DNA from: Apodospora peruviana
Lineage: Eukaryota; Ascomycota; Sordariomycetes; Sordariales; Lasiosphaeriaceae
Assembly: GCA_033439685.1 (NCBI GenBank)
Contig: JAUEDM010000008.1
Location: 806,001-870,000, forward strand
Reading direction: 5' to 3'
Length of the DNA: 64,000 nt
Shown: one piece after another, positions 9,763 through 19,892 of the stretch
Position numbering within the stretch: the stretch's first letter is position 1
Layout of the letters: each line of letters opens with the position of its first letter
The notes under the pieces: model-generated
Told to the model about the DNA's origin: nothing
Database searches by the model: none
The model's input: the letters and a program-made list of their open reading frames with translations, nothing else
Translations under genes and position numbers: made by a program

Positions 9763-12381
9763 ATGGCGTTCGAGAAGGGTCGGAAGTTCTCCACGGGCAC
9801 TTCGGTGCACCGGAAGCGCCAGATGAGCACTCTGGTCGAAAAGGAGGGCCACTTTGGACCTGCTCTCACGGTACGCTCTAACTGCTTGTTCCCACTCATG
9901 CGCATCACATGTGCTTGGTGCGATGTGGCCTGTGGTTGTAATCACCCAAGATTTGAGATATCCACGTTGCGCTTTGAACAATCTCTGCCTCTATTGTCCA
10001 ATGCACATCACTTAAGTGCCTTGCTAACATGACCGGATAAGACGCTCTATCTCGGTATTTCCGCTGTCTTTTCGGATGATCACACCGCAGTCGTGGCCAT
10101 CGCCATCCATGATACCACTTACCTGGTCGACTTTTCTGTCAAGCACATCCAACTTGACGATGCGATGAAGATGGGTGCGGATCTCATCGCCGACTATGTC
10201 ATCGCAGAGGTCGAAAAGTATGAGCATGAGAACTTCTCCAAGTTCATCGGCGCTGGTCTCCCGACCACTGTCAAGTACATGAGCCCGACGCTTTGCTCAC
10301 GGCTTTGGTTGGAGTTGGACATTGTCCCCATCGTGATGCGTCCCGACGACGAGAACAAGGAGACTTCCTTCTGGGATGTCAAGCGAGTTGATGAGCAGGC
10401 TGATTCAATGGCACGGAAGTGCATCATGTGAGTGTCCTTGGTACCATGCCAGAGAGTGAACACTTCGACAAATTCTAACGCAAAGTATAGGAACTTTGGT
10501 CCTTCTTTGGTTCCCCTACTCCATGTCGGATTCCGTGGCATTGTTCAGACTGATGCCGGCTTCCGTGCCCATCTAACAACCGTTCAAAACCACAAGGATA
10601 CCTGCAGCTCTGCGACGTGGGAGTCAATGTTGACATACGCCAAGAAACTCCGGGGAAACAAGACCAAGATCGCCTTCTTCAGCTCTACGCCGCAGGGAGG
10701 TGGTGTGGCCCTCATGCGTCACGCACTGGTGCGTTTTGCTCGTCTGTTGGGCGTTGACCTGACTTGGTATGGTGAGTAGTAATAGCATTCTCATGTGAAT
10801 CCAACGGGCTAGTCGTTAACAAACTGAAGTGCCCAAGCCACGGCCGGGCGTGTTCCGTATCACAAAGAATATCCACAACATCCTTCAGGGTGTCAGCCAT
10901 CCGGACCAGCGCATCACTGCCGAGGAAAAGCAAGCCATCATTGACTGGATCACCGAGAACGCTAAGCGATACTGGTTTTCGGAGGGCGGTCCTCTTTGCT
11001 CCCCCGAGGAAGGCGGTGCCGACATCGTGGTTGTAAGTATTTCAACCCCAGTTCCCCTCACCATACCCCAATTCTTCGATCTTCTATCTATGAGCTTTAC
11101 GTGAGGCTGCAGCATACCCGGCCATATGACCTGATAAAGACGTACCCCCACGTTTTGGTGGTGTGTGTGAAGGTGAGAACCATATGCTGACATGTGCAGA
11201 TTGATGATCCGCAAATGCCCGGTCTGATCCCTCTGATCAAGAAAGCAACCCCTGACCGCCCGGTCCTTTACCGTTCCCACATTCAAATTCGCAGCGACCT
11301 TGTAGCCAAGGCAGGCTCGCCCCAAGCCGACATTTGGGACTTCCTTTGGAGCAACATCCAAGGATGTGACATGTTCATAAGCCACCCTATCCCCATCTTT
11401 GTTCCCCACAATGTTCCCCGCGAGAAGGTTGTCTACTTGCCCGCCACCACCGATTGGCTTGATGGCCTCAACAAGCACCTGAACAAATGGGACTCGGGTT
11501 ACTACGGCCATATCTACAATGTTGCCTGTCACTCCCAGCGCATGTAAGTCAAGGTGTAGTATGACAGATGTGAACTCGCTGACAAGTATCTGTCCAGGAC
11601 TGAGCTCAACTGGCCTGCTCGTAAATACATTATCCAGGTTGCTCGTTTCGACCCCGCCAAGGGCATCCCGACCGTGATCGACTCATACGCCGAGTTCCGG
11701 CGCCAATGCGAAAAGGCCAATTTCACCGATGTTCCTCAGCTGGTTGTGTGCGGTAACGGCTCTGTTGATGATCCCGACGCTAGCTTGATCTATGACCAGA
11801 CCATGAGCCAGCTCGAGACGTACTACCCCGATTTGATCAAGGATGTGAGCATCATGCGCTTGGACCCCAACGATCAGCTCATCAACACCTTGCTCGCCAA
11901 CGCACACGTGGTTCTCCAGCTTTCCACTCGTGAAGGCTTCGAGGTCAAGGTATCTGAGGCTCTCCATGCTGGCCGCCCGGTTATCGTCACTGCGACTGGC
12001 GGCATCCCTCTGCAGGTCAAGGATAATATCAATGGATTCCTCGTCCAGCCAGGTGACTGGAAGGCCGTTGCGGCCCACTTGATGGAGCTCTTCACCAACA
12101 ACGAGCTACACAAGAAGATGAGCTATGCTGCCAGAACGGGTGTGTCTGACGAAGTAGGCACAGTTGGAAATGCTCTTGGCTGGTTCTATCTCGCTGCCAA
12201 GTGGGCTGAGGTTGGTGTGGAGAAGAACGGAAAGGGCGGTCTCAGGGGCGATGAGAAGTGGGTCAACGATATGGCGCGCGAGGAGGCGGACTTCCCTTAT
12301 GCCGAGGGGGAGAACCGTTTGCCTCGCCATTTCACCCAGACGAAATCCCTCCCTGTCAACCCTAAGCCGGCCGCCGCTTAG
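9763..12381 (+). CDS. ccg-9: trehalose synthase/phosphorylase CCG-9
   Basis: Glycosyltransferase family 4 enzyme of trehalose metabolism, named in Neurospora for its clock-controlled expression. Six exons: 9763-9870, 10042-10427, 10491-10771, 10830-11032, 11200-11543 and 11598-12381; all junctions are in phase and give 701 residues. Family signs are LYLGISAVFSDDHTAVVAIA near the N-terminus, IDDPQMPGLIPLIKK, a PARKYIIQVARFDPAKG block opening the second Rossmann half, and the donor-binding EX7E motif in STREGFEVKVSEALHAGRPV. I placed the start at 9763 because of its good context (A at -3, G at +4) and because about 700 residues fits the family as I recall it. An ATG at 9334 would add 143 low-complexity residues and cannot be excluded. 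Confidence 0.88.
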
Positions 12382-13641
12382 ACAAGGGTTTTGTTGTTTT
12401 GCATTTCTTTTGGCACAGATATCATTGGGTACAGATTGCGCGATGTTGCTCTATTTTTCGGTATTGCTCTGTGGAGAGTCTAGTTGAATGGATGAACTGA
12501 GGTTATGATATTGAGCTTTTCATGGGTCTCTTTTTTTTTTCAACAAAACTTGCAAAGTAGGTGAGCTCAATTTTATTTTCCTATGTCCGGTGGTGAAGCT
12601 GGGGGAAGACATAAAAAAGGACAGACGGTGAAAAAGGTAGAGATAGATCCTTGAGCATAAACCGTACACATATCAGTTATCCTGTCAAAGCACAGATTCT
12701 ATAATTAATATGGTACTACAGTGTTAAAATTCATGGATGATTAATTGCTATCGGCGCGGCCATGACAGCACCGTATCCGCTTCCAAAAAGACTATTTGAC
12801 CCTTCGAGCAAGTACATTAAATATTAATCTAGGTAGCTTCCCTGTTTCGCACGGAGCCGCTCGTTGCATCACTAACCACGCCGAGTTCTTTCTTCTCGAT
12901 CATGATGCTACCATCCCAGTCAAAGAAAGGCTGTTTGCATGTCGTGAATTCTATCTGTCATTCTCGTCGGTTTGAACGTGTGAACTAGAACGATGTCCGC
13001 TGAGAATTCTAGGGCTAGATAATACTCAGTCTCGATCGCGATCTTTTTGCGTCAGAGGTAGCCGAGGGGAAAGAAATTTTTGTTTATAGTCTCGGATCAG
13101 TATTGAGACACTCGGTACAAGTTAAATGACCGAGCTCGGCTCCTGTTTGTTGATACCGAGTAAGGTAGTTGTTCTCAGCTCTGCAGTAGGTCTCTCCTAT
13201 TATTTTTATCTCTACCTAGGTATAAAATAGCCTCTGCTTCAGAACTACTTAAGTAGTATCGTTGTCGTGCTGAATAAACGTAGGTGGGAAGCCGGCTGCA
13301 TCATCTTATTTTACTATGAAGACTGAACATGATTTAGTGATATGAGGTTGCTTTGCCGACTCCACATCATCCGAGTTCGGTTCAAGTAACTAGAGCTGAC
13401 AATCTGGCCATCCTAATCAAACATTTCACCAACCACGCTCTGGGTTCTGCGGCTGTGCGGTGAGATTTTGAATAAAGTCTGTCTTTACTACTCTCCACTG
13501 CTCTCAAACCGTTTTACAATACAACAGAAAACAAAAAAAAAACCCAGAAAAAGACACGTGTAACACCTTTAAGGGTATCAGTGAAAACAAAAGGAGTGAA
13601 GCAACAACACCCGAAATCACCCAAATCAACCCCCACCACCT
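12382..13641. other. intergenic, convergent 3' ends
   Basis: This 1.26-kb stretch lies between the 3' ends of ccg-9 (+) and the NmrA-like gene (-). It is visibly richer in A and T than the flanking exons, with T and A runs near 12531 and 13533. I find no coding region. Confidence 0.4.
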
Positions 13642-14562
13642 TTACTTCTGAATCTGATCCTTCCACTTGCTGCATTCCCTCAGCCAAGTCTCAAAGTCCT
13701 GCACAGGCACCTCCTTCTTCAGAGCCGTAATATCCGCACCATACCCTTCCTTCTCAAAGAAACTAAACATAGTCCCGAGCTCCTTGACACCCCACAACAA
13801 CGCGGCGCCGAGCACCGTGAAAGTCTGCGGCAGCTCCTTGCCCACGACCTTTTTGAATTTGTCCTTGGCCTCGGCCAGGGTAATCTCATCACCAGCAAGC
13901 GAGACCGCCTTGCCGGCCCACTTGTCCGTCGGCTCGGTCAGCGCCTTGGCCGCAAACACCCCAATATCATTGGTGCTGACGAGCTGCAGCTTTGTGTCGG
14001 GACTGAGTGACTTGTACCACATGGCCGGGAACATGGACCCGAAAAAGCCGGGGCTAAAGTTATCAAGAAACGCGGTGGGACGCAGGATCGTCCACGTGAA
14101 CTTGCTCTTGGCAGCTTTGTCGCGGAGATAGAGCTCGATGTTGTGCTTGGCCAAAAAGTGCGGGATGTCGGTCGGGTTCTCCCAGCTGCGGGCGTCGCCG
14201 CCGCGGTCGACCGACGAGAAGACGATGTGCTTCACGCCGTGCTCGGCGGCAGCATCAATGAAAGGGATCGCCTGGCTTTCCTCTGTGGCTTTACCTGGGG
14301 TCGTGACGAGGAAGAGCTCGTGGATGGACCGCTTGGGCTTGGAATCGAAGATGGGCTTGGGGTTGGTCGCGTCGCCCTGGATAGGCTCGACGAGGCCGTT
14401 GCTTGAGTCGGCGAGAGCTTTTGCCCGGGCGGAGCTGGCGTCCCGGGTCAGGGCGAGGATATGGATCGGGGGGTTGGATTTGGGTAGACCCAGGAGGGCC
14501 TTGACCACGGCACCGCCCTGCTTTCCGGTTGCGCCCACGACGAGAATGTTGCGTGTTGCCAT
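13642..14562 (-). CDS. NmrA-like NAD(P)-binding protein
   Basis: A single exon encodes 306 residues. The N-terminus ILVVGATGKQGGAVVKALL contains the Rossmann GATGxxGG dinucleotide-binding motif at residues 10-17. The strand HIVFSSVDRGG, the block TILRPTAFLDNF and the C-terminal substrate region follow the NmrA family pattern (atypical short-chain dehydrogenases). The catalytic YxxxK of classical short-chain dehydrogenases is not evident. NmrA in Aspergillus is a redox-sensing regulator of nitrogen metabolite repression, but most family members are of unknown role, so I assign only the family. The start codon opens a run of four ATGs on the other strand (ATG ATG ATG ATG) and is the only sensible methionine before the motif. 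Confidence 0.88.
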   Translation of the reverse strand: MATRNILVVGATGKQGGAVVKALLGLPKSNPPIHILALTRDASSARAKALADSSNGLVEPIQGDATNPKPIFDSKPKRSIHELFLVTTPGKATEESQAIPFIDAAAEHGVKHIVFSSVDRGGDARSWENPTDIPHFLAKHNIELYLRDKAAKSKFTWTILRPTAFLDNFSPGFFGSMFPAMWYKSLSPDTKLQLVSTNDIGVFAAKALTEPTDKWAGKAVSLAGDEITLAEAKDKFKKVVGKELPQTFTVLGAALLWGVKELGTMFSFFEKEGYGADITALKKEVPVQDFETWLRECSKWKDQIQK

Positions 14563-15550
14563 GATGATGATGATGACGGAGATGGTATGGTGTCACAAAA
14601 GGTGTGTTGGGAACCAATCTTTAGAAAAGAGTGGTAGATGCAAACTAGCTGGACGTGTGAGTGGTATGAAAACGATAGATCAGGGAGAGGTGAGAATCAA
14701 TAATTTGCAAGTGGATAGGTATTTATATTAAGCTTGAATCCCCGGATGTATTTCCCTAGGGCTGGTTTGTAATTGAGTTAAAACTTGATATCGGACTCGA
14801 TATCGGACTTTTAGCAATCAAATGTTTCGGCGTTTTGCATACTGAGTTGTGAAGGAGGAAAGGGGATTGAATATTGATAACCATTCGATTCGGTCCCGAA
14901 TATGACATCAGAAGGCCGGACGACGGAAAACGCAATATGCGGTTTGTGGTTTCAGATGTCCGGTGCTGGAATTTGTAAACATCCATGCGATCGCCGTGGC
15001 TGAATAGGCAGGCTCCAATCGTCCGAGACGGCCCCGACCGCGAGATAATGATAAATCGACAGAGATTACAAAATCATTTCAATGTTCTTGCTTTCGAGAT
15101 AAACTCGTGCGCGGAAGTTCACCTGCCGTCTCTCGCGGACAATCGGGCTTTGAAGCGCCGCTGTGCTTGGTCAGCTAATCTGTGTTGATAAGAAATGCCA
15201 GATACGGGGCTGATATATGGTATAAGTGCCCGATTAGACTGGTTTATTCGAGTATTGAGCTTAACATAGTCGGCGTTATTTAACAAACGCAGTATAACTG
15301 TTTAGACAGCTTTCGGCGTGATCCGCTCCCTCCTGGTGATTGGACAGCTCGGCTGCCTCCCTCAGTGGTCCACCGCCCAGCCTTTGCCCCTCTGCGCTTC
15401 GTCATCAGGCGTCGTCCGTCGACAACCACCTGTCAGTGCCTATCAACAGATATTCACACCTTCACATTCGGCTCCAACCAAACCGCACAAACCGAACTAC
15501 GATAACCTCTATCCATCCGGGACCCACTACCCCAGCCCATCACCGACAAA
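14563..15550. promoter_or_regulatory. divergent promoter region NmrA-like/vps60
   Basis: The 988 bp between divergent start codons contains no gene I can support. It should hold both promoters. The last ~230 bp before vps60 is C-rich, typical of fungal 5' leaders. Confidence 0.4.
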
Positions 15551-16201
15551 ATGAACCGCCTCTTCGGCGCGTCGGCGCCCAAACCCCCAAAGGCAACCCT
15601 CAACTCAGCAATCGGCAACATCGACACCCGCATCTCCTCGATAGACGTCAAGCTCGCGGCCCTCAACGCCGAATTAACAGGCTACCAAACCAAGTTGGCA
15701 AAAATGCGCGAGGGGCCGGGCAAGACGGCCCTAAAACAAAAAGCCCTCAAGGTCCTCCAGCGCCGCAAGCAGTACGAGGCCCAGCGTGACCAGCTCCAGT
15801 CGCAAGTCTGGAACATGGAGCAGGCCCAGACGATGCAGGACAATCTCAAAAACACAATGGTCACGATTGACGCGCTCAAATCGACCAACAAGGCCCTCAA
15901 AAAAGAATACGGCAAGGTCGATATCGACAAGATTGAACGCCTCCAAGACGAGATGGCCGACTTGTTGGATGTCGGGAACGAGATCCAGGAAAGTCTGGCG
16001 CGGAGCTACGATATACCCGAGGACGTGGACGAGGCGGAGCTTGATGCTGAATTGGAGGCGCTGGGGCAGGAGGTTGAGTTGGAGAGGGAGTATGGCGGGA
16101 CCGAGGGCGCGTTGCCTAGTTTTATGCAAGACGAGGTGCCTGAGTTTATTGACAAGGCGCCATCGACGAGCGGTAAAGTCAAGGAGGTGGCGGCTGGATA
16201 G
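15551..16201 (+). CDS. vps60: ESCRT-III subunit Vps60 (CHMP5-like)
   Basis: A single exon encodes 216 residues, normal for the family. The start MNRLFGASAPKPPKATLNSAIGNID matches Vps60/CHMP5. Residues ~20-150 are a long charged helical core typical of Snf7-fold proteins (KLAALNAELTGYQTKLAKMR and following). The C-terminal third is acidic (AELDAELEALGQEVELERE), the autoinhibitory and Vta1/MIM-interacting part in this family. Vps60 is an accessory ESCRT-III protein that works with Vta1 and the AAA ATPase Vps4 at endosomes in multivesicular body sorting. The gene ends tail-to-tail with fwd-1, 502 bp away. Confidence 0.93.
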   Translation: MNRLFGASAPKPPKATLNSAIGNIDTRISSIDVKLAALNAELTGYQTKLAKMREGPGKTALKQKALKVLQRRKQYEAQRDQLQSQVWNMEQAQTMQDNLKNTMVTIDALKSTNKALKKEYGKVDIDKIERLQDEMADLLDVGNEIQESLARSYDIPEDVDEAELDAELEALGQEVELEREYGGTEGALPSFMQDEVPEFIDKAPSTSGKVKEVAAG

Positions 16202-16703
16202 AGAGAGAGAGGGGAAAGGAGGAGTTTGTGTGTGGCTGGTTAAAGAGAGGTCCGTCGTCTCGTCATAGAGATGTGAAGGTAGGTAGGAGGGATGGTCAGT
16301 TTGGATCAGGTCTTACAAATCCATCCATGACGGGAGGAGGGATTTGGCATGGCGTTTTCCAGATTTGAGGTGACGGGTTTGTTTCTCAGGTTAAACGACA
16401 ACAAAGAAGCCAACACACAAACTGAAACGAAGCTTCCTTCACATGGCCACTTGCAAAAATTGTACACACATACAACATAAATTCGCTCGTGAATGCCAGA
16501 ATTACAGATTCTACATAACTTGCCACACAAAACAGCTCTTGAGTCCTAATCCCAAACCATCGGCCATCAAAGCCGTATCGCTCTCACTCTTCTAGCTCTG
16601 CTTGCCTCCCTTTGACCGCTTCCATCAAACTCTTAAGCAGCACTTTGCACGCTGATCAAACACAAATAACCAATATCCATACTTCCACTGAAGTGAGGTT
16701 GTC
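16202..16703. other. convergent 3' region vps60/fwd-1
   Basis: Only untranslated 3' sequence is expected here. A GAGAGAGAG run follows the vps60 stop codon at about 16200. Confidence 0.4.
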
Positions 16704-19700
16704 TCACACCACAGTTCCAAAGAACCGACTGGCCTCTTCCAGCTCGGCATCGCCGTTACAAAAGTCCCAGCCGACAATGACGCTGGTCTGGCTGCAGCAG
16801 ATGATGCGACGGGCATCGTATTGGAGCTTGAACACGCGCGCAGGATTAGCGGTGTCGTGAGCCTCGGCGGGCGCGTGGTGCGGGACATTATGCGCAGCAC
16901 CGCCATCGACACCACCGGCATGATGAGGATGGTGCTGTGGTGCAGCGGGGGCTGGGATAACGGGTGATAGTGGTGGAAGACTAAGAGCGGGAACGGGTAC
17001 CTGATGCAAATGCACCCCTTGATCTGGGGCGTGGTGTAGCTGCGCATGAGCCTGGTGCGCTGCCGCCGCCGCTGCCGCCGTTGCGGTTGCCATGTGAGCT
17101 GTTGTGCTCGCCTGTGGAACGTACTGAGCGGCAGCGGGGGTTGGTCTCGCAGTTGAAGAACCAGCAGCCTCACCACCAGCAGCAGTGTTCGGCTGTGTTG
17201 TTGACGTGTTGCTGGATCCCGCCGCCGCCGCGCCAGCCGCCGCTGCCATGTTCTCCTGAGCCCGCATCGCTTCGCGTCTATGCCTAGCCTGCTCGAACTG
17301 AGCTCTAATCAGTGCAGCCGAAAACGCCTGCCGGAGTTGGCTTCTAACCACCGGGCTGCTTTGGCTGTCAATAGCCGCCTCCACATAGACCCTCAGGGAG
17401 AGAATCGGTGGATAGTGAGCGAGAGCGCGGGTGAATGTCTGCTGACCGCCTTGCACCGCCTGATCTATTATACTCTGGTAGTGTTCGACTGCTGCAGGCG
17501 ACAATATCGCGGACATCGGATTGTCAGAGAGTGGGGCCAGGGTAGGGGCAGGAGGAGGCGCGCTCGGCCCGCTGGTTGTCGCTAGGGGTGCGCTTGAAGA
17601 ACCATTCCGCGGGGACGTACCGCTCTGAGTGGATGTTGCTGGTAGGGTGCCGGCTTGATGTGGTGCGGATGGTGTCGCGCTTGATGGAGCGCCGCCGGGC
17701 TGACCACCAGGCGGAGGAACGAGAGGGGCCCGGCGCATCGAAGGATGCAATGGAATCTCCCCAGGAACACCAAGCTGTGTTCGCCCCTGGCGCATCGCGG
17801 CAGCAGCAGCCTCCTCCTGCTTGAGATGATGCTGATCTTTCCAGATCCCTTCCTTGTCTCTCCTCCAAATAATAATGCTGGTGTCATAGCTTCCGCTGAC
17901 AATCCGACCGTACTTGCCTCCTCCCCCACCAGGAGGTAATTTTGCTCCGTAGGCGCAGATATCTTCTGGCCTCCTCGAACCGGCGTTTCCTTGGCGGCGC
18001 CCCTGCCTCTGGCGGTCCTTTTCCTCCAGACGACCCGACTCCAGTGCTTTGAAATACTCGGCGTCAACCCGCCTGGCCTCTGCCGCATCGTCCTCCACGC
18101 TGTAGGGCAAGTCTCCAAAACCTGCCTGGACTGTACGCACAAGGCTCGAATGGGAGCGAAGACTCGCAACCTCCAAGCCGGTCTGGCGGTCAAAGACTTT
18201 GACCTCGTTGTCACTACTACCACTGACGATTCGGCGGCCGTCGTACTGGACGCAGGCAATCCCTTTGTTATGCCCTACGAACGTACGAGTGCACGCCTGG
18301 GTCGGCCAGTCCCACACCTTGATGTGGCGATCGCCGCTGGCAGACACGATTTCTCTGTCGTGGATCTGCACTGCGTTGACAGCCGCCCCGTGTCCTTCAA
18401 GGCAGCCGATCATGGTCCACGGCGGTGTCTGCGGCAGATCGTCCGGATTTATGTTCATGCTGTAGCCATAATTCTTGATGTTCCTCGGCACCGGGTCCAC
18501 CTCTTGGTAGCCAAGGTCGCCGTAACGGAGCGGTCTGCGGTTAAAAATCTTGATCGTTTTGTCTTTGGAACATGTGACCAATATACGCTTGTCAAATTTG
18601 ACATTCAAAACTGATTCTCGGTGCGCATGACGTAGAGTTTGTATCTCCTTTCCGGTGGAGAATTTCCAGATGATGATATCTGAGTCGGAGCTGCCGGAAA
18701 CGATAATATCTTCCTCCGGGTCGGAATCAAACTGGAGGCACAAGACAGATCCACGGTGCTTTGCTAGCGTGCGTATGCAGCGGCGGGTTTTCATGTCCCA
18801 AATCTTGAGAGTCCGATCTCTGCTGCCACTGACCAGATACGTAGGGTTGTACTGGAGACTGTAGATGCATTCGCCATGGCCTTCTTCCGGGTGGTCCGGG
18901 TGAGGTAGCTGGAAATTGCTAAACTTGCCCAATTCCCAGTTGGATTCGAGCTTTCGTCGCATCGTGTAAAGGTACTTCCAGTTAATTCTGTACTGTTTCG
19001 AAATTCCATCCCACGCCCACAGCGTCGACTTCGTCAGCGCGTATCCCTTTTGCGATAGATCGTCCTTGGTTCCTGGAGCCGTCGTTCGTGCTGGCGGCGA
19101 CACCCCTTTACCCTTATCGAGGCTTTTGCCTTTGCTAGACATGGAAGCAGAGCTGCGCATGTCGAGATCACTCATCTTCTGCGAGATACCGGTCTTGACA
19201 CGCGAAGGCGCTAAAGTTGGATCGCCAAAGATACTGAATCCCTCCATCTCCATGTCGGCGGGCTCTTGTTTGAGCGTGCTATCCGCATCAATCATTACCA
19301 TGTCCACATCAGCATCAGGGGCGGGCGACACAGAGACGACGCGCTTCTTATGGGCATGGCCATCTTCCTCCGACTGCGTCCGTTGTAACTGGCTCGAGTA
19401 GCTCGACGTTGCCTCATTAACCTTGTGCTCCGCAGCCTGTATTTCGTCCATCTTCGCCCTCCAGCCTTCCATGAGGTATAGTTGTTCCCATAGCTTCCGG
19501 TCCAGCGCCAGATCGTACCATGCGCGGCAGGCTCTTGCGACATTGATGAGCGAAACGGGATCTAGGAAGCCCAAAATCTTAAGGCAGACCTCCGGCGGTA
19601 GGTACCGGACGAAATCTATGTATAGACGGGGATTTAGTTCTTCGACGATCTGCGATATGATGCTCGTAGGTAGATCGCTGAGGAGGGCCATGGCGAGTTC

Positions 19701-19892
19701 AGTCTTGTCGGATAGGGAGAGACTTGATATGTGTTGCATCAACCACGCCGGAAATTCCGCGCCAGGTCTCGCCGCACCCAGGGCGGAAATGGCATCCTCC
19801 CGGGGCTTAAACACAAAGGAGGCGGATGTGGAGAGAGGGTTGAGAGGATCTTCGGAGTAGCCTTCGTCTGGCTGGGAGGAGAAACCGGCCAT
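16704..19892 (-). CDS. fwd-1: F-box/WD40 SCF receptor, FWD-1-like
   Basis: A single exon encodes 1062 residues; I start at MAGFSSQPDEGY (19892) because the 36 upstream in-frame residues look like leader. An F-box lies at ~98-143 (LPPEVCLKILGFLDPVSLIN...WEQLYLMEGW). WD40 repeats begin at ~341 and include YLVSGSRDRTLKIWD, IIVSGSSDSDIIIWKF, ILVTCSKDKTIKIFN, IVSASGDRHIKVWDW, RIVSGSSDNEVKVFD and RIVSGSYDTSIIIW. A long Ala/Pro/His-rich disordered segment follows, and the final blade (IICCSQTSVIVGWDF) is at the extreme C-terminus. This matches Neurospora FWD-1, homolog of beta-TrCP/Slimb, which recruits phosphorylated FREQUENCY to the SCF ubiquitin ligase. The family call is firm; orthology is inferred. 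Confidence 0.88.
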   Translation of the reverse strand: MAGFSSQPDEGYSEDPLNPLSTSASFVFKPREDAISALGAARPGAEFPAWLMQHISSLSLSDKTELAMALLSDLPTSIISQIVEELNPRLYIDFVRYLPPEVCLKILGFLDPVSLINVARACRAWYDLALDRKLWEQLYLMEGWRAKMDEIQAAEHKVNEATSSYSSQLQRTQSEEDGHAHKKRVVSVSPAPDADVDMVMIDADSTLKQEPADMEMEGFSIFGDPTLAPSRVKTGISQKMSDLDMRSSASMSSKGKSLDKGKGVSPPARTTAPGTKDDLSQKGYALTKSTLWAWDGISKQYRINWKYLYTMRRKLESNWELGKFSNFQLPHPDHPEEGHGECIYSLQYNPTYLVSGSRDRTLKIWDMKTRRCIRTLAKHRGSVLCLQFDSDPEEDIIVSGSSDSDIIIWKFSTGKEIQTLRHAHRESVLNVKFDKRILVTCSKDKTIKIFNRRPLRYGDLGYQEVDPVPRNIKNYGYSMNINPDDLPQTPPWTMIGCLEGHGAAVNAVQIHDREIVSASGDRHIKVWDWPTQACTRTFVGHNKGIACVQYDGRRIVSGSSDNEVKVFDRQTGLEVASLRSHSSLVRTVQAGFGDLPYSVEDDAAEARRVDAEYFKALESGRLEEKDRQRQGRRQGNAGSRRPEDICAYGAKLPPGGGGGKYGRIVSGSYDTSIIIWRRDKEGIWKDQHHLKQEEAAAAAMRQGRTQLGVPGEIPLHPSMRRAPLVPPPGGQPGGAPSSATPSAPHQAGTLPATSTQSGTSPRNGSSSAPLATTSGPSAPPPAPTLAPLSDNPMSAILSPAAVEHYQSIIDQAVQGGQQTFTRALAHYPPILSLRVYVEAAIDSQSSPVVRSQLRQAFSAALIRAQFEQARHRREAMRAQENMAAAAGAAAAGSSNTSTTQPNTAAGGEAAGSSTARPTPAAAQYVPQASTTAHMATATAAAAAAAHQAHAQLHHAPDQGVHLHQVPVPALSLPPLSPVIPAPAAPQHHPHHAGGVDGGAAHNVPHHAPAEAHDTANPARVFKLQYDARRIICCSQTSVIVGWDFCNGDAELEEASRFFGTVV

